64,000 bases of DNA, taken from Cunninghamella blakesleeana. Its lineage: Eukaryota > Mucoromycota > Mucoromycetes > Mucorales > Cunninghamellaceae. Below are positions 38,966-51,186 of the stretch, piece after piece. The DNA is taken from NCBI GenBank assembly GCA_017871115.1, contig JAFCIZ010000005.1, positions 4,829,501 to 4,893,500 of the forward strand, read 5' to 3'. A model generated the notes under the pieces. The model was not told the origin of the DNA. It worked only from the letters and a program-made list of their open reading frames with translations, and searched no databases. How positions within the stretch are numbered: position 1 is the stretch's first letter; every line of letters begins with the position of its first letter. Both the position numbers and the translations under genes were made by a program.

Positions 38966-41900
38966 GTTTATTATTATTTAGGTGAATTGGAAGACTCATT
39001 AACTTTTGCTCTTGGTGCTGGAAAAAGATTTGATTTGTCCGATAAGTCTGAATACGTGTCAACAATTATCTGTAAGTTAAGAGTATACTAAATAGATGTA
39101 TAATATGTATATATATATATATATATATATATCTTGTGATTATATATAAATAAATAATAGTAACGTGCAACAAATATTTATTTCTCGTTTTTTTATTTTT
39201 ATTTTTACTATTATTTTATTATTATTTTTATTATTATAGCCAAATGCATTGATAAATATATTCATCTTCGACAACAAGAACCTAGCTCAGATGGTATGGC
39301 CGAAGACATTGATCCAAGACTTCAAGATATTGTTGAACGTATGTTTCAACGTTGTGCAAATGATGGTGAATATGAACAAGCTATTGGTATTGCATTGGAA
39401 TCCAGACGATTAGATGTAGTTAAAGCTATGATTCAGCAAGGAAATTCAACTAAACTTCTTCCTTATGTTTTGGAAGTATCAATGACATTAGTTCAGCATC
39501 TAGAATTCAGAAATCAAGTAAATACAATAATATATACAAAAATGGATACCATTATTTTTTAATATATATATATAAATTTAATATTAATATTAATACTTTA
39601 TTATTTGTTTTATTTATTTATTTATTTATATAGGTATTACAAACATTGGTAGAATTATATCAAAATCTTGAAGAACCTGACTATATCTCTATTAGTCAAT
39701 GTCTTGTCCACTTGAATGATTCCCAAGCTGCTGCCAAATTATTATTAGGATTAATTGAAAAAAAGAATGAGGTAATTAATATATTGGTATATAAATATAC
39801 ATAAAATTTTATCATTATATAAAAATAAATAATGAAAAAAAAGAAAAAAGAAACTCATCGAAAAGCTTTTATTTATTAAACTATACCATTCATTAGCTTA
39901 TGGCATACCAAATTTCCTTTGATTTGGAAGATAATGCAACCCAAGACTTTTTATCTAAAGTATCAGCTAGTTTACCAAAACCTGATACTCAGGATGATAG
40001 TGAAAATGCCACACAAGAAAATGATGACCCTATTAAGAAGATTTTATCCATTTTATCTGGTGAAGAATCTATTAGATTGTATTTAGAATTCTTATATCGT
40101 AACAACCATACTGATTTAATGATTCTTAAGAATACTAAGGTAAAAAGAAAAAGAAAACGATTGATCCATGGCGTATTTATTATTTACTTTTATTATTTTT
40201 TCATTTATATAGAATGCATTGGAATCTAGACACTCGATTTATCATTCTGCTCTTACTTTTGCAAATGCTTTTATGCACGCCGGTACTACAAGTGATGAAT
40301 TTTTAAGACAAAACCTTGAATGGCTTTCAAGAGCTACTAATTGGACAAAATTCAGTGCAACAGCTGCTCTTGGTGTTATTCATAAGGTAACGTATATATA
40401 TATATATATCATTAAATAAACAATGAATATGTATATTCATACGTAAGCATCAGATTGATTTATTTTGTTTATATTAATATGAATATTGTTTGTTATTATA
40501 CTTTTTTTTTCATATAGGGTCAATTAGCGCAATCAATGAATCTTTTAGCTCCTTATTTACCTCAAGAAGGTGCACAAGGTGGTAGTGAATATTCAGAAGG
40601 TGGATCCTTATACGCTCTTGGTCTTATTAATGCAAATCACGGTAAAGATGTATTAAGTTTTTTGAAGAAGGCATTAAAAGATACTGAAAAGGAAGTGATC
40701 CAACATGGTGCAAGTTTAGGTCTTGGTGTTGCTGGTATGGCAACTGATAATGAAGGTAAATTCTATTTTTTTTTTTAAAAAAAAAAAAATACATAAAAAC
40801 AAATAATAACGGATAAACTATATTTATTTTACTCTTTTATTTTTATTTATAGATATATATAATGAATTAAAGAATGTGTTATTCAGTGATAGTGCTGTAG
40901 CTGGTGAAGCTGCTGGTCTTGCTATGGGTTTAATCATGCTTGGTACTGCTTCTGAAACAGCTGTTGAAGAAATGCTTCAATACGCTCATGAAACTCAACA
41001 TGAAAAAATTATTCGTGGATTGGCTGTTGGTATCTCTCTTATTATGTATGGTAAAGAAGAACAAGCCGATGTATTAATCGATCAATTGTTAGATGATAAG
41101 GTAAAATTAAAAGAAAGGCAATACAAATTGAATAACACTAAAGATAATATATATATATAGAAAAAACATGTATTCACTGACATATATATATATATTCTCT
41201 TATATTCTTTATTTTCTTTAGGATCCCATCCTTCGCTATGGTGGTATTTATACAATTGCTATGGCCTATAGTGGAACTGACAATAATAAAGCTATTCGCC
41301 GCCTCCTTCATGTTGCTGTTAGTGATGTTAATGATGATGTTCGTCGTGCTGCAGTTACCTCTCTAGGTTTTATTCTTTTGAAAAATCCAAAACAAGTTCC
41401 TCGTCTTGTCCAACTTTTAACTGAAAGTTATAATCCTCATGTTAGATATGGTGCTACACTTGCATTAGGTATTTCTTGTGCTGGTACTGGTTATTTAGTA
41501 AGTTTTTTTTTTATATATATATTTTATATAAATATAAGATTAAAGTATTAATAATTGATGGAAATTTACCAACTAACCATGTGTATATTTTATAATGAAC
41601 AGGATGCATTAGATCTTTTAGAGCCTATGACCAAAGACCCTGTAGATTTTGTTCGTCAAGGTGCTTTGATTGCCCAGTCCATGATCCTTATTCAACAAAC
41701 TGAAAACACCAATCCTAAAGTAGCTGGTGTACGTAAATTATACGAAAAGATTATATCAGATAAACATGAAGACCCTATGTCCAAGTTTGGTGCTGTATTA
41801 GCTCAAGGTATTATTGATGCTGGTGGACGCAATGTAACTATTTCATTAGTGTCTCGTTCTGGTAACGTTAATATGCCCGCTATTGTTGGTATGGCTGTAT

Positions 41901-42819
41901 TTACTCAATTCTGGTACTGGCATCCTTTGACACATATGCTTAGTTTGGCTTTCACTCCTACTGCTATCATTGGTTTGAATAAGAACTTACAGGTACGTTA
42001 AAAATATTATTGAATATATAGATTCATGTGTTTATTGATGATGCTAATTGTTTATTATTTTATTTTATTTTATTTTTTTTATTAAAAACTGTAGACACCC
42101 AAATTCGAATTTATTTCAAATGCAAAACCATCATTATTTGCCTATCCTCCTGCATTGAAACCACCATCTGCTGCTGTTGTTGAAAAGGTAAATTCATGTG
42201 TATTTATCTTGAATTAATAAATAAAATAAAAGGACATTTACTTATCTATTTTATTATTATTGTTATTATATATCTAATAGGTTGCTACTGCAGTATTATC
42301 TACCACAGCCAAACAAAGAGCACGAGCAAAGAAAACTGAAAAGGAAAAGGGTGACCAAATGGATGTAGATAAAGAACCTATTAAAGAGGAAGAAGTAACT
42401 AAAGAAGAAGAAATAGAAACCTCCAAGGATGAACAAAAGCGCAAATCCAAGAAAAAGAAAGAAGAAAACTTTGATGTATTAGAAAATCTTGCCAGAGTAG
42501 TACCAGCTCAATTGAAACGAATAACATTTAAAGAAGACTGTCGATATGTTCCTATTAAAACTGGTATTGTAAATGGTATTATTTTAATGAAAGACCGAAG
42601 ACCTGAAGAAGAAGAAGAATTAATTGAACCTAGTGCACCAACATCAGGTAAAACAAGAAAAAAAAAATAGAAGGAAAGAATGAAAAAAGTGTTACAATGA
42701 AATGAATATTTATGTAACTATTTATTTTTTTAACAATAGGTGAAGGACAAGAAGCTAATAATGCTGATGAAGAAGCAGCACCATTTGAACCATTCGAATA
42801 TCCATTTGATTCTAATTAA
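38445..42819 (+). CDS. RPN2: 26S proteasome regulatory subunit Rpn2 (PSMD1)
   Basis: Largest scaffold of the 19S base, which docks the ubiquitin receptor Rpn13. Fifteen exons (38445-38466, 38593-38710, 38807-38870, 38966-39071, 39240-39517, 39634-39771, 39897-40139, 40213-40386, 40518-40755, 40853-41100, 41222-41497, 41603-41992, 42095-42187, 42281-42647, 42740-42819) sum to 944 residues, essentially the length of the yeast protein. Proteasome/cyclosome repeats are visible as [96 protein letters not shown] and [20 protein letters not shown] [21 protein letters not shown] Lys/Glu-rich segment near residue 840 and an acidic C-terminus ending in [11 protein letters not shown] (the Rpn13-binding Phe-rich tail) complete it. 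No PACE-type Rpn4 box is seen upstream. Confidence 0.97.
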
Positions 42820-42880
42820 TATAATGAAATAACTATCAAGTAGAAGCTCTTTTTTTTAATCAATTATTTTATATATACAT

Positions 42881-42883
<3 letters not shown>

Positions 42884-42915
<32 letters not shown>

Positions 42916-42917
42916 AA
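42884..42917. repeat. Perfect T-run/A-run junction (T12A22)
   Basis: The longest of a recurrent class of simple palindromes in which a T-run is joined directly to an A-run on the same strand. It sits 65 bp after the RPN2 stop. Others are listed in the findings. Confidence 0.9.
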
Positions 42918-43679
42918 GCAAAATCAAGTAAATAAATATCAAAAATCCATTGAATTTTTTTTTTTTCTCTTTTACTACTTGGATTGATATTACACCAAGT
43001 TATATATTATTTTTAAGTAAAAAGAGTAATCAACAGATCCAGATTTATAATTACGAATTATTTATTATTGTTTCACAACCTAGTTGACTATTATAGTTTG
43101 CATGATAAGGCTTCTCATATTCATAATTATGGTAATATAAATATTGTTTTGATCATCCCCCTTGATTGATTATTAATCAGATTTGATTTGCATAGCTTGT
43201 TTCTCAATGTTTTTTTTTTTATTTATTTATTATTTTTTGCGGATATATCAATTATTTTTTATATAAAAAAGTAATTCCATAAAGAATATTTATATATATA
43301 TATATATATATACACTACCTTGAAACAGAATTATTATTATTATCAAAAGCGGAACATAAATCAATCATTATTATTTTTTTGTGGAGCGGGGAGGATCACA
43401 TCTCCAAATTTCTTTTTTCATATTATTTTTACTATAAACGATAAACTGAATTTTAATTCTCATACGCACTATTTGAACCGCAGTACATCAATAACGATAT
43501 AATAAAAATAATAATGAAATATGTGGGAAAGAAATATCTTAAAATCAAATAAAGCCAAATAATACAATATACTATAATGTTTTTTAAATATTTGTGGTTA
43601 CTTTATTTTCAGTTTTATTAAATTTAAAAAATGAAAATTGCTAGAATGGTAAAATTATCTTCCGTATATCCTAAAAGCG

Positions 43680-43690
43680 CACGTGAGTCA
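43680..43690 (+). promoter_or_regulatory. Overlapping E-box and AP-1/Gcn4-type site
   Basis: CACGTG (43680-43685) and TGAGTCA (43684-43690) share two bases, 259-269 bp upstream of the regulator gene. Both are perfect matches to bHLH and bZIP consensus cores. Regulation by such factors is inferred. Confidence 0.45.
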
Positions 43691-43948
43691 ACTGTACCGG
43701 GTTGGAATTTTTTAAATTTAAAGTTCAATGATTGGTGCTTATTATTGTTTCTTTTTCGTTTTTTAATTTAGATTTTTTTTTTCCGTTAATAGATTTTTAT
43801 TTTTGTAAATAATGGAAAACTCAATTTTTTTTTTTCAGTCTCCCTCTTTTTCTCTCTCTCTCTCTCTCTCTTTCTTTCTCTTTCTCTTTCCTTTTTTTTT
43901 CTTTTCCTTATGCTTTTCTATATTTTTTTTATCATTGAAAAAATATAA

Positions 43949-46900
43949 ATGGGTACAGCTGGAAGACAACAACGTTCTACACGAAAAACGCCTTCCAGTA
44001 AAAAAAAGTCAACAACCATTTTATCAGAAGAAGATAAAGCTGCTAGTTTAGAATTAAAATCACAACAACATGAAATAGAGGCTCTACAAATAACTTTTTA
44101 TGAAATCGAATCATGGATTGAAAAAACCACACCCGTCTTAAACCGTATGACAAAGGAACTAGATAAAGCTTCTGTAAAATTTGAAGAAAGACGATGTAAA
44201 CAAACCAATCATGATAATAACAACAATCATAATAATCACTATTCTTTGAATAATAGCACTGTATCATTACCACCACACCCACCATCATTACCCTATTCAG
44301 AAATAACGCCTATAACTACAACTTCTTCATCATCAACAGCAACAACAACAATTAATACAACAAATGCAACAGCATCGCCTTTTATTCATTTACCACAAAG
44401 CATTCCTGAGAGTCAACAGCATCATGATACGTCTTTGCTAGACCCATTTAATCCATTAAAATGGACAATGTCTTTCCAACCCAATAGTTCCTTACGATTG
44501 GAAACAAATATTAAATCGGTAGATCAACTTGTGGAAGCTGTACAGAAAATTCAGCTTTTAACTGATCCAAACCATGTAAATAACAATCCTCATTCCCACT
44601 CTCATTTACAACAAGATGATTTTTACCAAGACGAGTCCATTACTATCACAGCAAATGGTTTAGTTTATCAATCTTCCAATACTGCATCACCTTCCTATTT
44701 TTCATCCATTCTTAATGATAATAATAACTCTAGTGACGACAATGCCTTTTCTAGAATGGTTGATACTTCCACAGAATATTGGTCAAATGCTATTGGAAGA
44801 CGGCCACGGATATGTTTAGAAAAATATAAGCATTGTAATATGAATCTTAGTTGTTTAACCAAGGATTTATCACCTTCCATGACGGAATATATATGCCATC
44901 TATATTGGGATTGTCTTCACCCAAAGTTCTCATCGGATTGGGCTTCGTTTTGGGATAGATGTAATGATCCACAATTAAATCAAATGTGCATTGATTCTGG
45001 ATTGGCTATGGTCTTTTTGCACGGAACAAGACATCATAAAGATATCTGTGCCAACATGTCGGATATTGCATTTTTTTATTATGATCGTGCAAGAGATAGC
45101 CTTATGGAATTTTTTGATACACCCCATTGTGCTATATTGGAAACGTTAATGAATTTATCCATGTTTTGTATTTTATGTAAACGGCATTCACAATCAAGAA
45201 TTTACATTGGTCTTGGATTAAGGATGATGTTTGATATGGGAATGCATAAAAGAGCTTCTTTACCACAACATGATATTAAACTACGTAAAAAGTATTTGAA
45301 ATTTTTTACCACCCTTTATTATAATGATATTCAAAGTGCACTGTATTCTGGTGAACCTCCTTTATTAAATGATACCGAGTGCGACATTGATTTTTATGAA
45401 ATAATTGATTTAAACAAACGAATTCAAGAATTGAAATTGGCTAATTACGATGATAAAATGATTGAAAAGGAAACGTTTTATGTTCATCTCATGGCTTTAG
45501 CAAAAATTGGAAAAAAAACCTTACAATTAGTGAATGAATATCAACAACAGTATCCTCAACCACGTAAGTTTATACTAATGTTTTTTTATTTTATTTTATT
45601 TTTTTAAAAAAAAAAAAGAATTTTTTATACAATCAAATGCTTTTTATTATTCAAACCCCCCCCCCTCCCAATTTATCATTATTTATTTTTATTTATCTTT
45701 TTTCTCTTCTTTTATTTTTCCTACTTTTTCTTAAAATAGATCGTGTTCAAAATGATCTTCCTTATCGATGGGCAAAAAGACTACAAGCATTGGAAATAGA
45801 ATTAGCTCAATGGTATGATAAGTTACCTGATTATTATCGAGTGAATCTTCAACCTAAAATGCCACCTAGTAATTTTAAACAGCCTTCTCGTTCTAATTTT
45901 CCAACAAATGAATGTTCACCATCCTCTATGAATTCAAATGAATTAAGAGCTCAGTCAGCACTTTTATTAATGTTACAATATCAAACACAATGGATTATTT
46001 TACATAAAACATTTTATAATAATGCAACTTCAAAGAGATGCTCACCAGAAACAACTAGCTCATCTGTTTTTACACCTACCAGTCCTCATCCACCTACATT
46101 ATTCAATATACCACCACCAATATCATCATCTACTAATACTACTACTACCAACAGCAATAATAATAAAGATAATGATGTTTCAGCATCTATATGGAATACC
46201 AATGGGACAATATATCAATGGCAACGACAATGTACAGATCGATCAGAAGCTATATGTATTGACGCAGCCAATCGTATCGTTGTCATAACAGAAGAAATCA
46301 CTGAAGCCTACGGATGGTGTGTTTGTCAACAATTTTTAAGTTGTATTTACCAAGCCTCTACGATTTATTGTCGACATATTATCGCAGCCAATAATAATAA
46401 TAATAATAATAATAATGACTGTTTAGAAGCTCAAAAACAACATGCAAATGCTATGCTTCAAAGAATTGTGAAAACACTTGCAGTGAGCACTATTCATTAC
46501 GAAGGTTTACCGGATGATTTGACCGTATGTTTAAAAGAATTATTAACAGAGCATGGAGTTTTAACATCTTCTTCATCACCACTATCTTCCTTATTTTCAA
46601 TGGCGGTCAATAAGAATTCTAACAACGGCAACGACAATAGCAATAATAATAATAATAATTCGGCAGCATTAAACACTTTATCACATGATTCTAATGACAT
46701 GCACGTAGATCAAGTGGAACATCAACAACAACAGCAAAACGAAGATGAAGAAGAAAAAGTGAAGACCAAGTTTGAAAATATGGATTACTTTACAATGGAT
46801 ACATCTACGCCAACCTCACTTCCATCTTCTATCTCATCGCCACTTATTTCATCTAATCTAGAGCCACCTTCATCATCATCATCTTTTGAAACGTCCAACT

Positions 46901-47427
46901 CTTTACCTTCCTCTTTGTCTTCATCCTCATCATTATCTGCAACAACAGCAACATCAACATGTACGAAATCAAATCAACAACAGCAACATCATCATCAAAC
47001 TATATTAGATTCACCGTTATTAGAAAATACATTATTTGCATTTAATGATGCATTACCTAATTCACCTGATATGTTTCAACGTTGTTTAAATCAACCTCGT
47101 ATTCAAAAAACAAATAATAATACTCAATATAGATCTTTACTTGCTGGTCAATCTCCAACAGAAGCTATGTTATCTATTAAATTAAAAGATCCCGTTATTG
47201 ATGAAGCTATGGCTATGGAGAAGTCAAATGAATCATTTTCAAATTGGAGGTATATAACAATAATAATAATAATAATAAAAGAAATGAATATAGATATATC
47301 CTATTTTATTTTTATAAACTGATTATTGATATATATATATATATATATATACATATATTTACATTTATATTATAGACAAAAGTTTTCATCTCCATATGTT
47401 GCCATAGGAAATCAAAGAATTATTTAG
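43949..47427 (+). CDS. Fungal-specific transcription-factor-domain protein lacking a visible zinc cluster
   Basis: Exons 43949-45563, 45740-47249 and 47376-47427 join in phase to 1058 residues. The N-terminus is basic (RQQRSTRKTPSSKKKSTT), followed by a coiled-coil-like helix (SQQHEIEALQITFYEIESWI, LNRMTKELDKASVKFEERR). The centre matches the fungal regulator middle homology region (CHLYWDCLHPKFSSDWASFW, MNLSMFCILCKRHSQSRIYI with GLGLRMMFDMGMHK, KKYLKFFTTLYYNDIQSAL). Low-complexity Ser/Thr, Asn and Gln tracts fill the rest. In Zn2Cys6 regulators a CX2CX6C cluster precedes this domain; no such cluster is present here and none is seen in the 1.1 kb upstream. DNA binding may depend on another motif or a partner. 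A regulator role is inferred from the domain alone; the target pathway is unknown. Confidence 0.78.
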
Positions 47428-48049
47428 AATCATTATATTGTTATGTATATCCTATTTTAGTACTATCTTTTGTAATATTTTCAGTTAATTTATTTATTTA
47501 TTTATTAGACATATTTTTTTTCTTTCCTCTCTCTTCTTTTTATTTTATATTTTTTTCTTTTTCAGTTTGTTTATAATATATCTTTATTATTACTATTATT
47601 ATATTTAAATATGTGCATATATCATTTTAATAAATACTTTTGCAAGTTTTTTTTTGTTTTATTTGAATATATGAAACTTAATAGATAAATGATTTGATTA
47701 TGTTTCAGCATTCATACATTGACATTATTTGTGTTTATGGGCACAAAACTTTATATTTTTAAAAAAGAGTACCAATCCAAATATGGTAATTGTAAAAAAA
47801 AGCGGAGTGTAATTTCAATTTATTATATTTTTTTTTCCTCTTCCATTTTCCTTTTTTCTTTTTTCTTTCCAACTATTTTGTTTTTCTCTCTTTCAATTGA
47901 AAGCGAACCCTTTTATATATTACTCTATTACTTTTCCTTTTTCTCGCTATATATATTGATTATTCTATATATTTTATAAAAAAGATATATATAATATTTA
48001 ATATATAATTTATCCTCTCTCTTTCATTCTTTTGAAAAATATTGAATAA
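47428..48049. other. Intergenic region upstream of GSK3
   Basis: T-rich, with polypyrimidine blocks (47519-47575, 47828-47901) on the coding strand before the start at 48050. No ORF of protein character was seen. Confidence 0.45.
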
Positions 48050-50510
48050 ATGACTCACAAAGATTCGACCCCTTTTGAATTTGCCCAATCTGCAGCCTAC
48101 AATAACTTTAAATTACCAGGTAAAAAAAATAAAAATAAACAACAGTGACACCGACAAAAAAAAGCAATCGGGAAAACATAGATTTTGATGTAATAGATCT
48201 ATGGGTAATAATAAGAATAATATTAATAAGGACAACCTGATTTAAAAAAAAAATAAAACAGAGGGAAGAATGGGAAAAAAAAATAAAAAAAAATAAAAAA
48301 AAAAAAAGAGGAGCGTGATAATTTATAAAGCACATTGTATTATTGAAAAAGGGAATAAGAGTGTATATAATAATAGATGAAGAATTCATTTATAATGTAT
48401 ATAAAAAGAAAGAATATCTATAAATGCATTACTCTTTGGAAAAGTCGAAAATACTCGGAATGAAGAAGCAGTGGTAGTAGAAGAAGAATAAAGTGGATAA
48501 ATAAATAGAGGTTATACTGATTAAAACTATTTAAAAAAGAGGGGAGGAAAAGTAGTGTAAAAATATATATATATAGATATTTATATATACTATTACAGGT
48601 AACTCACTCATATTATTATTATATTATTATTATTATCTTCTTTACTTTTATATATATATATATATATTAATAATAAATAGGTGAACATGATTCAACACGG
48701 GTATTAACAATGCCTGCTAAAGATGGAAGGACTGGTCAAGATATACAACTACAATATACGAATCAAAAAGTAATAGGTAATGGTTCTTTTGGTGTAGTTT
48801 ATCAAGCTAAATTAGTATCAAATGGTGAAGAAGTAGCTATTAAAAAAGTATTACAAGATAAACGATTTAAGGTAATGTATATAATAAAATATTATAGGCA
48901 ACATTGGTTTAGCGTATCATTTATAAATAATAAAACAAAACAAAGCGAAAAAATGGTCATTAACCATATCCACTTTTTTATTATTTCTTACTTTCTTTTC
49001 ATATTATATAGAATCGTGAATTACAAATTATGAAATTAATGAGTCACCGAAATGTGTGTGGATTAAAAGCATATTTTTATTCTAAAAGTGATCACAAGGT
49101 AAATATATACACACACGCATATATATATATATATAAAGAATAGAAAAGAAAAAAAAAGAAAGTGTGTGTGTGTTTATTGACTTTTATATATCTTTATTCT
49201 TATATTCTTATATATATATATAGACTGATGAACTTTACTTGAATTTAGTATTGGAATATGTACCTGAAACAGTTTATCGTATTACTCGACATTATGCAAA
49301 AATTAAACAACCTATTCCAACTTTATTAGTTAAACTTTACATGTACCAACTCTTCCGTGCTTTAGCTTATACACATGCTCTTGGAATTTGCCATCGTGAT
49401 ATTAAACCACAAAATTTATTATTGAACCCTATTACTGGTGTATTAAAATTATGTGATTTTGGAAGGTATATTAAAAAAGTTAAAAAAAATCTAGATACTT
49501 ACTTGGATTTTCATATAATACAATAGAGAAAAAGAAAGGGAAAAAAAAAAGAGTGATTATCATTTTATTAATTGCTCTATTTATTTATATTTATATTTTT
49601 TATTTATATTTATATTTTAGTGCAAAGATATTAACTGAAGGTGAACCCAACGTATCTTATATTTGTTCACGTTATTATCGTGCCCCTGAACTTATTTTTG
49701 GTGCTACACTTTATACAACTAAAATTGATCAATGGTCTGCCGGATGTGTTATGGCGGAATTATTATTAGGACAACCTCTTTTCCCTGGTGAAAGTAGTAT
49801 TGATCAATTAGTAGAAATTATTAAAGTCTTGGGTACTCCTTCTAAAGAACAAATCATGATGATGAATCCTCATTATACCGACCATAAATTCCCTCTTATT
49901 AAACCACATCCATTTTCAAAGGTAAATTTAATATAAGGATATGAATATAATTATAGGTGTATATGTATAAATATTTATAAATAGAAAATAAGTATACTAA
50001 TAGTAATTATATTCATTATTATTTTATGTATATGTATGTATATGTGTTTTATAGGTATTCAGATCTCGAACTCCACCTGAAGCAATCGATTTATTATCCC
50101 ATATTTTACAGTACGATCCCCAATTAAGACCAACAGCTAGTGAAGCATTGGTACACCCATTCTTTGATGAATTACGTAACCCAGAAACAAAAATGGCCAA
50201 TGGAAGAGATTTACCTATATTATTTGATTTTACAAAAGAAGGTATTTTTTTTTTTTTTTTTTTTGCTATATACATAAATATATATATATACATATATATA
50301 TGTATATTAATAGTAGGATGTCTATAATTATTTAACTAATAACTATATATGTTATTTTATTTTTTATAATTAGAATTATCCATCCGTCCTGATTTTATAC
50401 ATAAACTCGTACCTCCACATTGTCATACAGAACTAGCTTCAAGAGGAATAGATATAAATCATTTTGAGCCTGTCCAAGTAGATAAAGTAGATGCTCCATC
50501 TTTGGAATAA
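48050..50510 (+). CDS. GSK3: Glycogen synthase kinase 3 homologue (shaggy/Rim11/Mck1 family)
   Basis: Ser/Thr kinase of the GSK3 family. Seven exons (48050-48119, 48681-48871, 49012-49098, 49224-49465, 49621-49921, 50055-50241, 50374-50510) give 404 residues. Kinase motifs in order: [12 protein letters not shown] (Gly loop), [17 protein letters not shown] (Lys and the family helix C), [14 protein letters not shown] (GSK3-specific hinge), [12 protein letters not shown] (catalytic loop), CDFGSAK (DFG), [13 protein letters not shown] (activation-loop Tyr present), and [20 protein letters not shown]. The segment after it, including [17 protein letters not shown] and [18 protein letters not shown], is typical. 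There is no Ser9-type pseudosubstrate at the N-terminus, as in other fungi. Intron 1 is 561 nt, far longer than the rest; an in-frame ATG at 48710 is an alternative start just before the kinase domain. Confidence 0.96.
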
Positions 50511-51186
50511 AGTAAATAAAAATATAACTATATATAAAATATAAATTGTCTTGTTTGTATTCTTGTTTTTTAATAATATATATAAATATAATAATGATAA
50601 TAAAATGAGTTCAAGTATATATACATATAATCAAACAACTAAATAATCAATTGATTTATCTCTGTAAAAATATAAAATAAAATAAAATTGTATCACGTGC
50701 GTATATAAACTTAATTGGTTTTTTTTAAAAAAAAAAAGGTATAAACTTTGAAAACTTCTAAATAATGAATAGCATATTGTGTAACTATAAATTAGCCAAT
50801 ATAAAATGGTTGGACCACATGTTGTCTTTTCAACCATTTTCATTGATAAGAAAAAAAATTGAAAAATTTATATGTAATAATGTTTTTTATTAAAACAGAG
50901 AATGAATGTTTTTTTTTTTTTTTTAAAAAAAAAAGTCATAGTGCGTATATAAAAAAAAATACATCAAATATTAAGCATTATTTTTTGTTTTTTCTCTATG
51001 AAAAAGAAAAAAGAAAAAATGAGTATATATAAATATATATATAGAAAATGTATATGGGCAAAAAAAAAAAGGATAAAAATAAATTATTTTAAAAAGAAGT
51101 AAATGATATATATATATGTTATTATAAAAAAGAAAAGAAAAGGAGAAAAGATAAATAATAAACGGAACGGAGATCTATATTTATGG
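50511..51186. other. Convergent 3' intergenic region
   Basis: Between GSK3 and the GT2 gene, tail to tail. It contains two T-run/A-run palindromes (T8A11 at 50719-50737, T16A10 at 50909-50934) and a lone CACGTG (50694-50699). No gene was seen. Confidence 0.45.

Larger units (their letters stand above)
42820..43948. other. Intergenic region upstream of the fungal regulator gene
   Basis: Contains a T12A22 palindromic junction (42884-42917), a TA run (43293-43312), a CACGTGAGTCA composite site (43680-43690), CCGGGTTGGAATTTTTTAAA at 43698-43717, and a long CT-rich tract (43839-43917) before the ATG at 43949. On the minus strand, 43051-43140 reads as an open Tyr/Asn-rich stretch ending in TAA (YHNYEYEKPYHANYNS), possibly relic coding sequence but too short to support. 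Confidence 0.4.

Noticed and set aside
43051..43200. Minus-strand Tyr/Asn-rich open stretch (YHNYEYEKPYHANYNS) ending in TAA, vaguely like the cytoplasmic tail of the kelch protein
   Set aside because: Short, low-complexity, with stops upstream and no detectable kelch blades or membrane helix. The resemblance is within what AT-rich DNA can give.
48120..48680. Small ORF in the long GSK3 intron (starts [17 protein letters not shown])
   Set aside because: 17 codons only, with no conserved feature.
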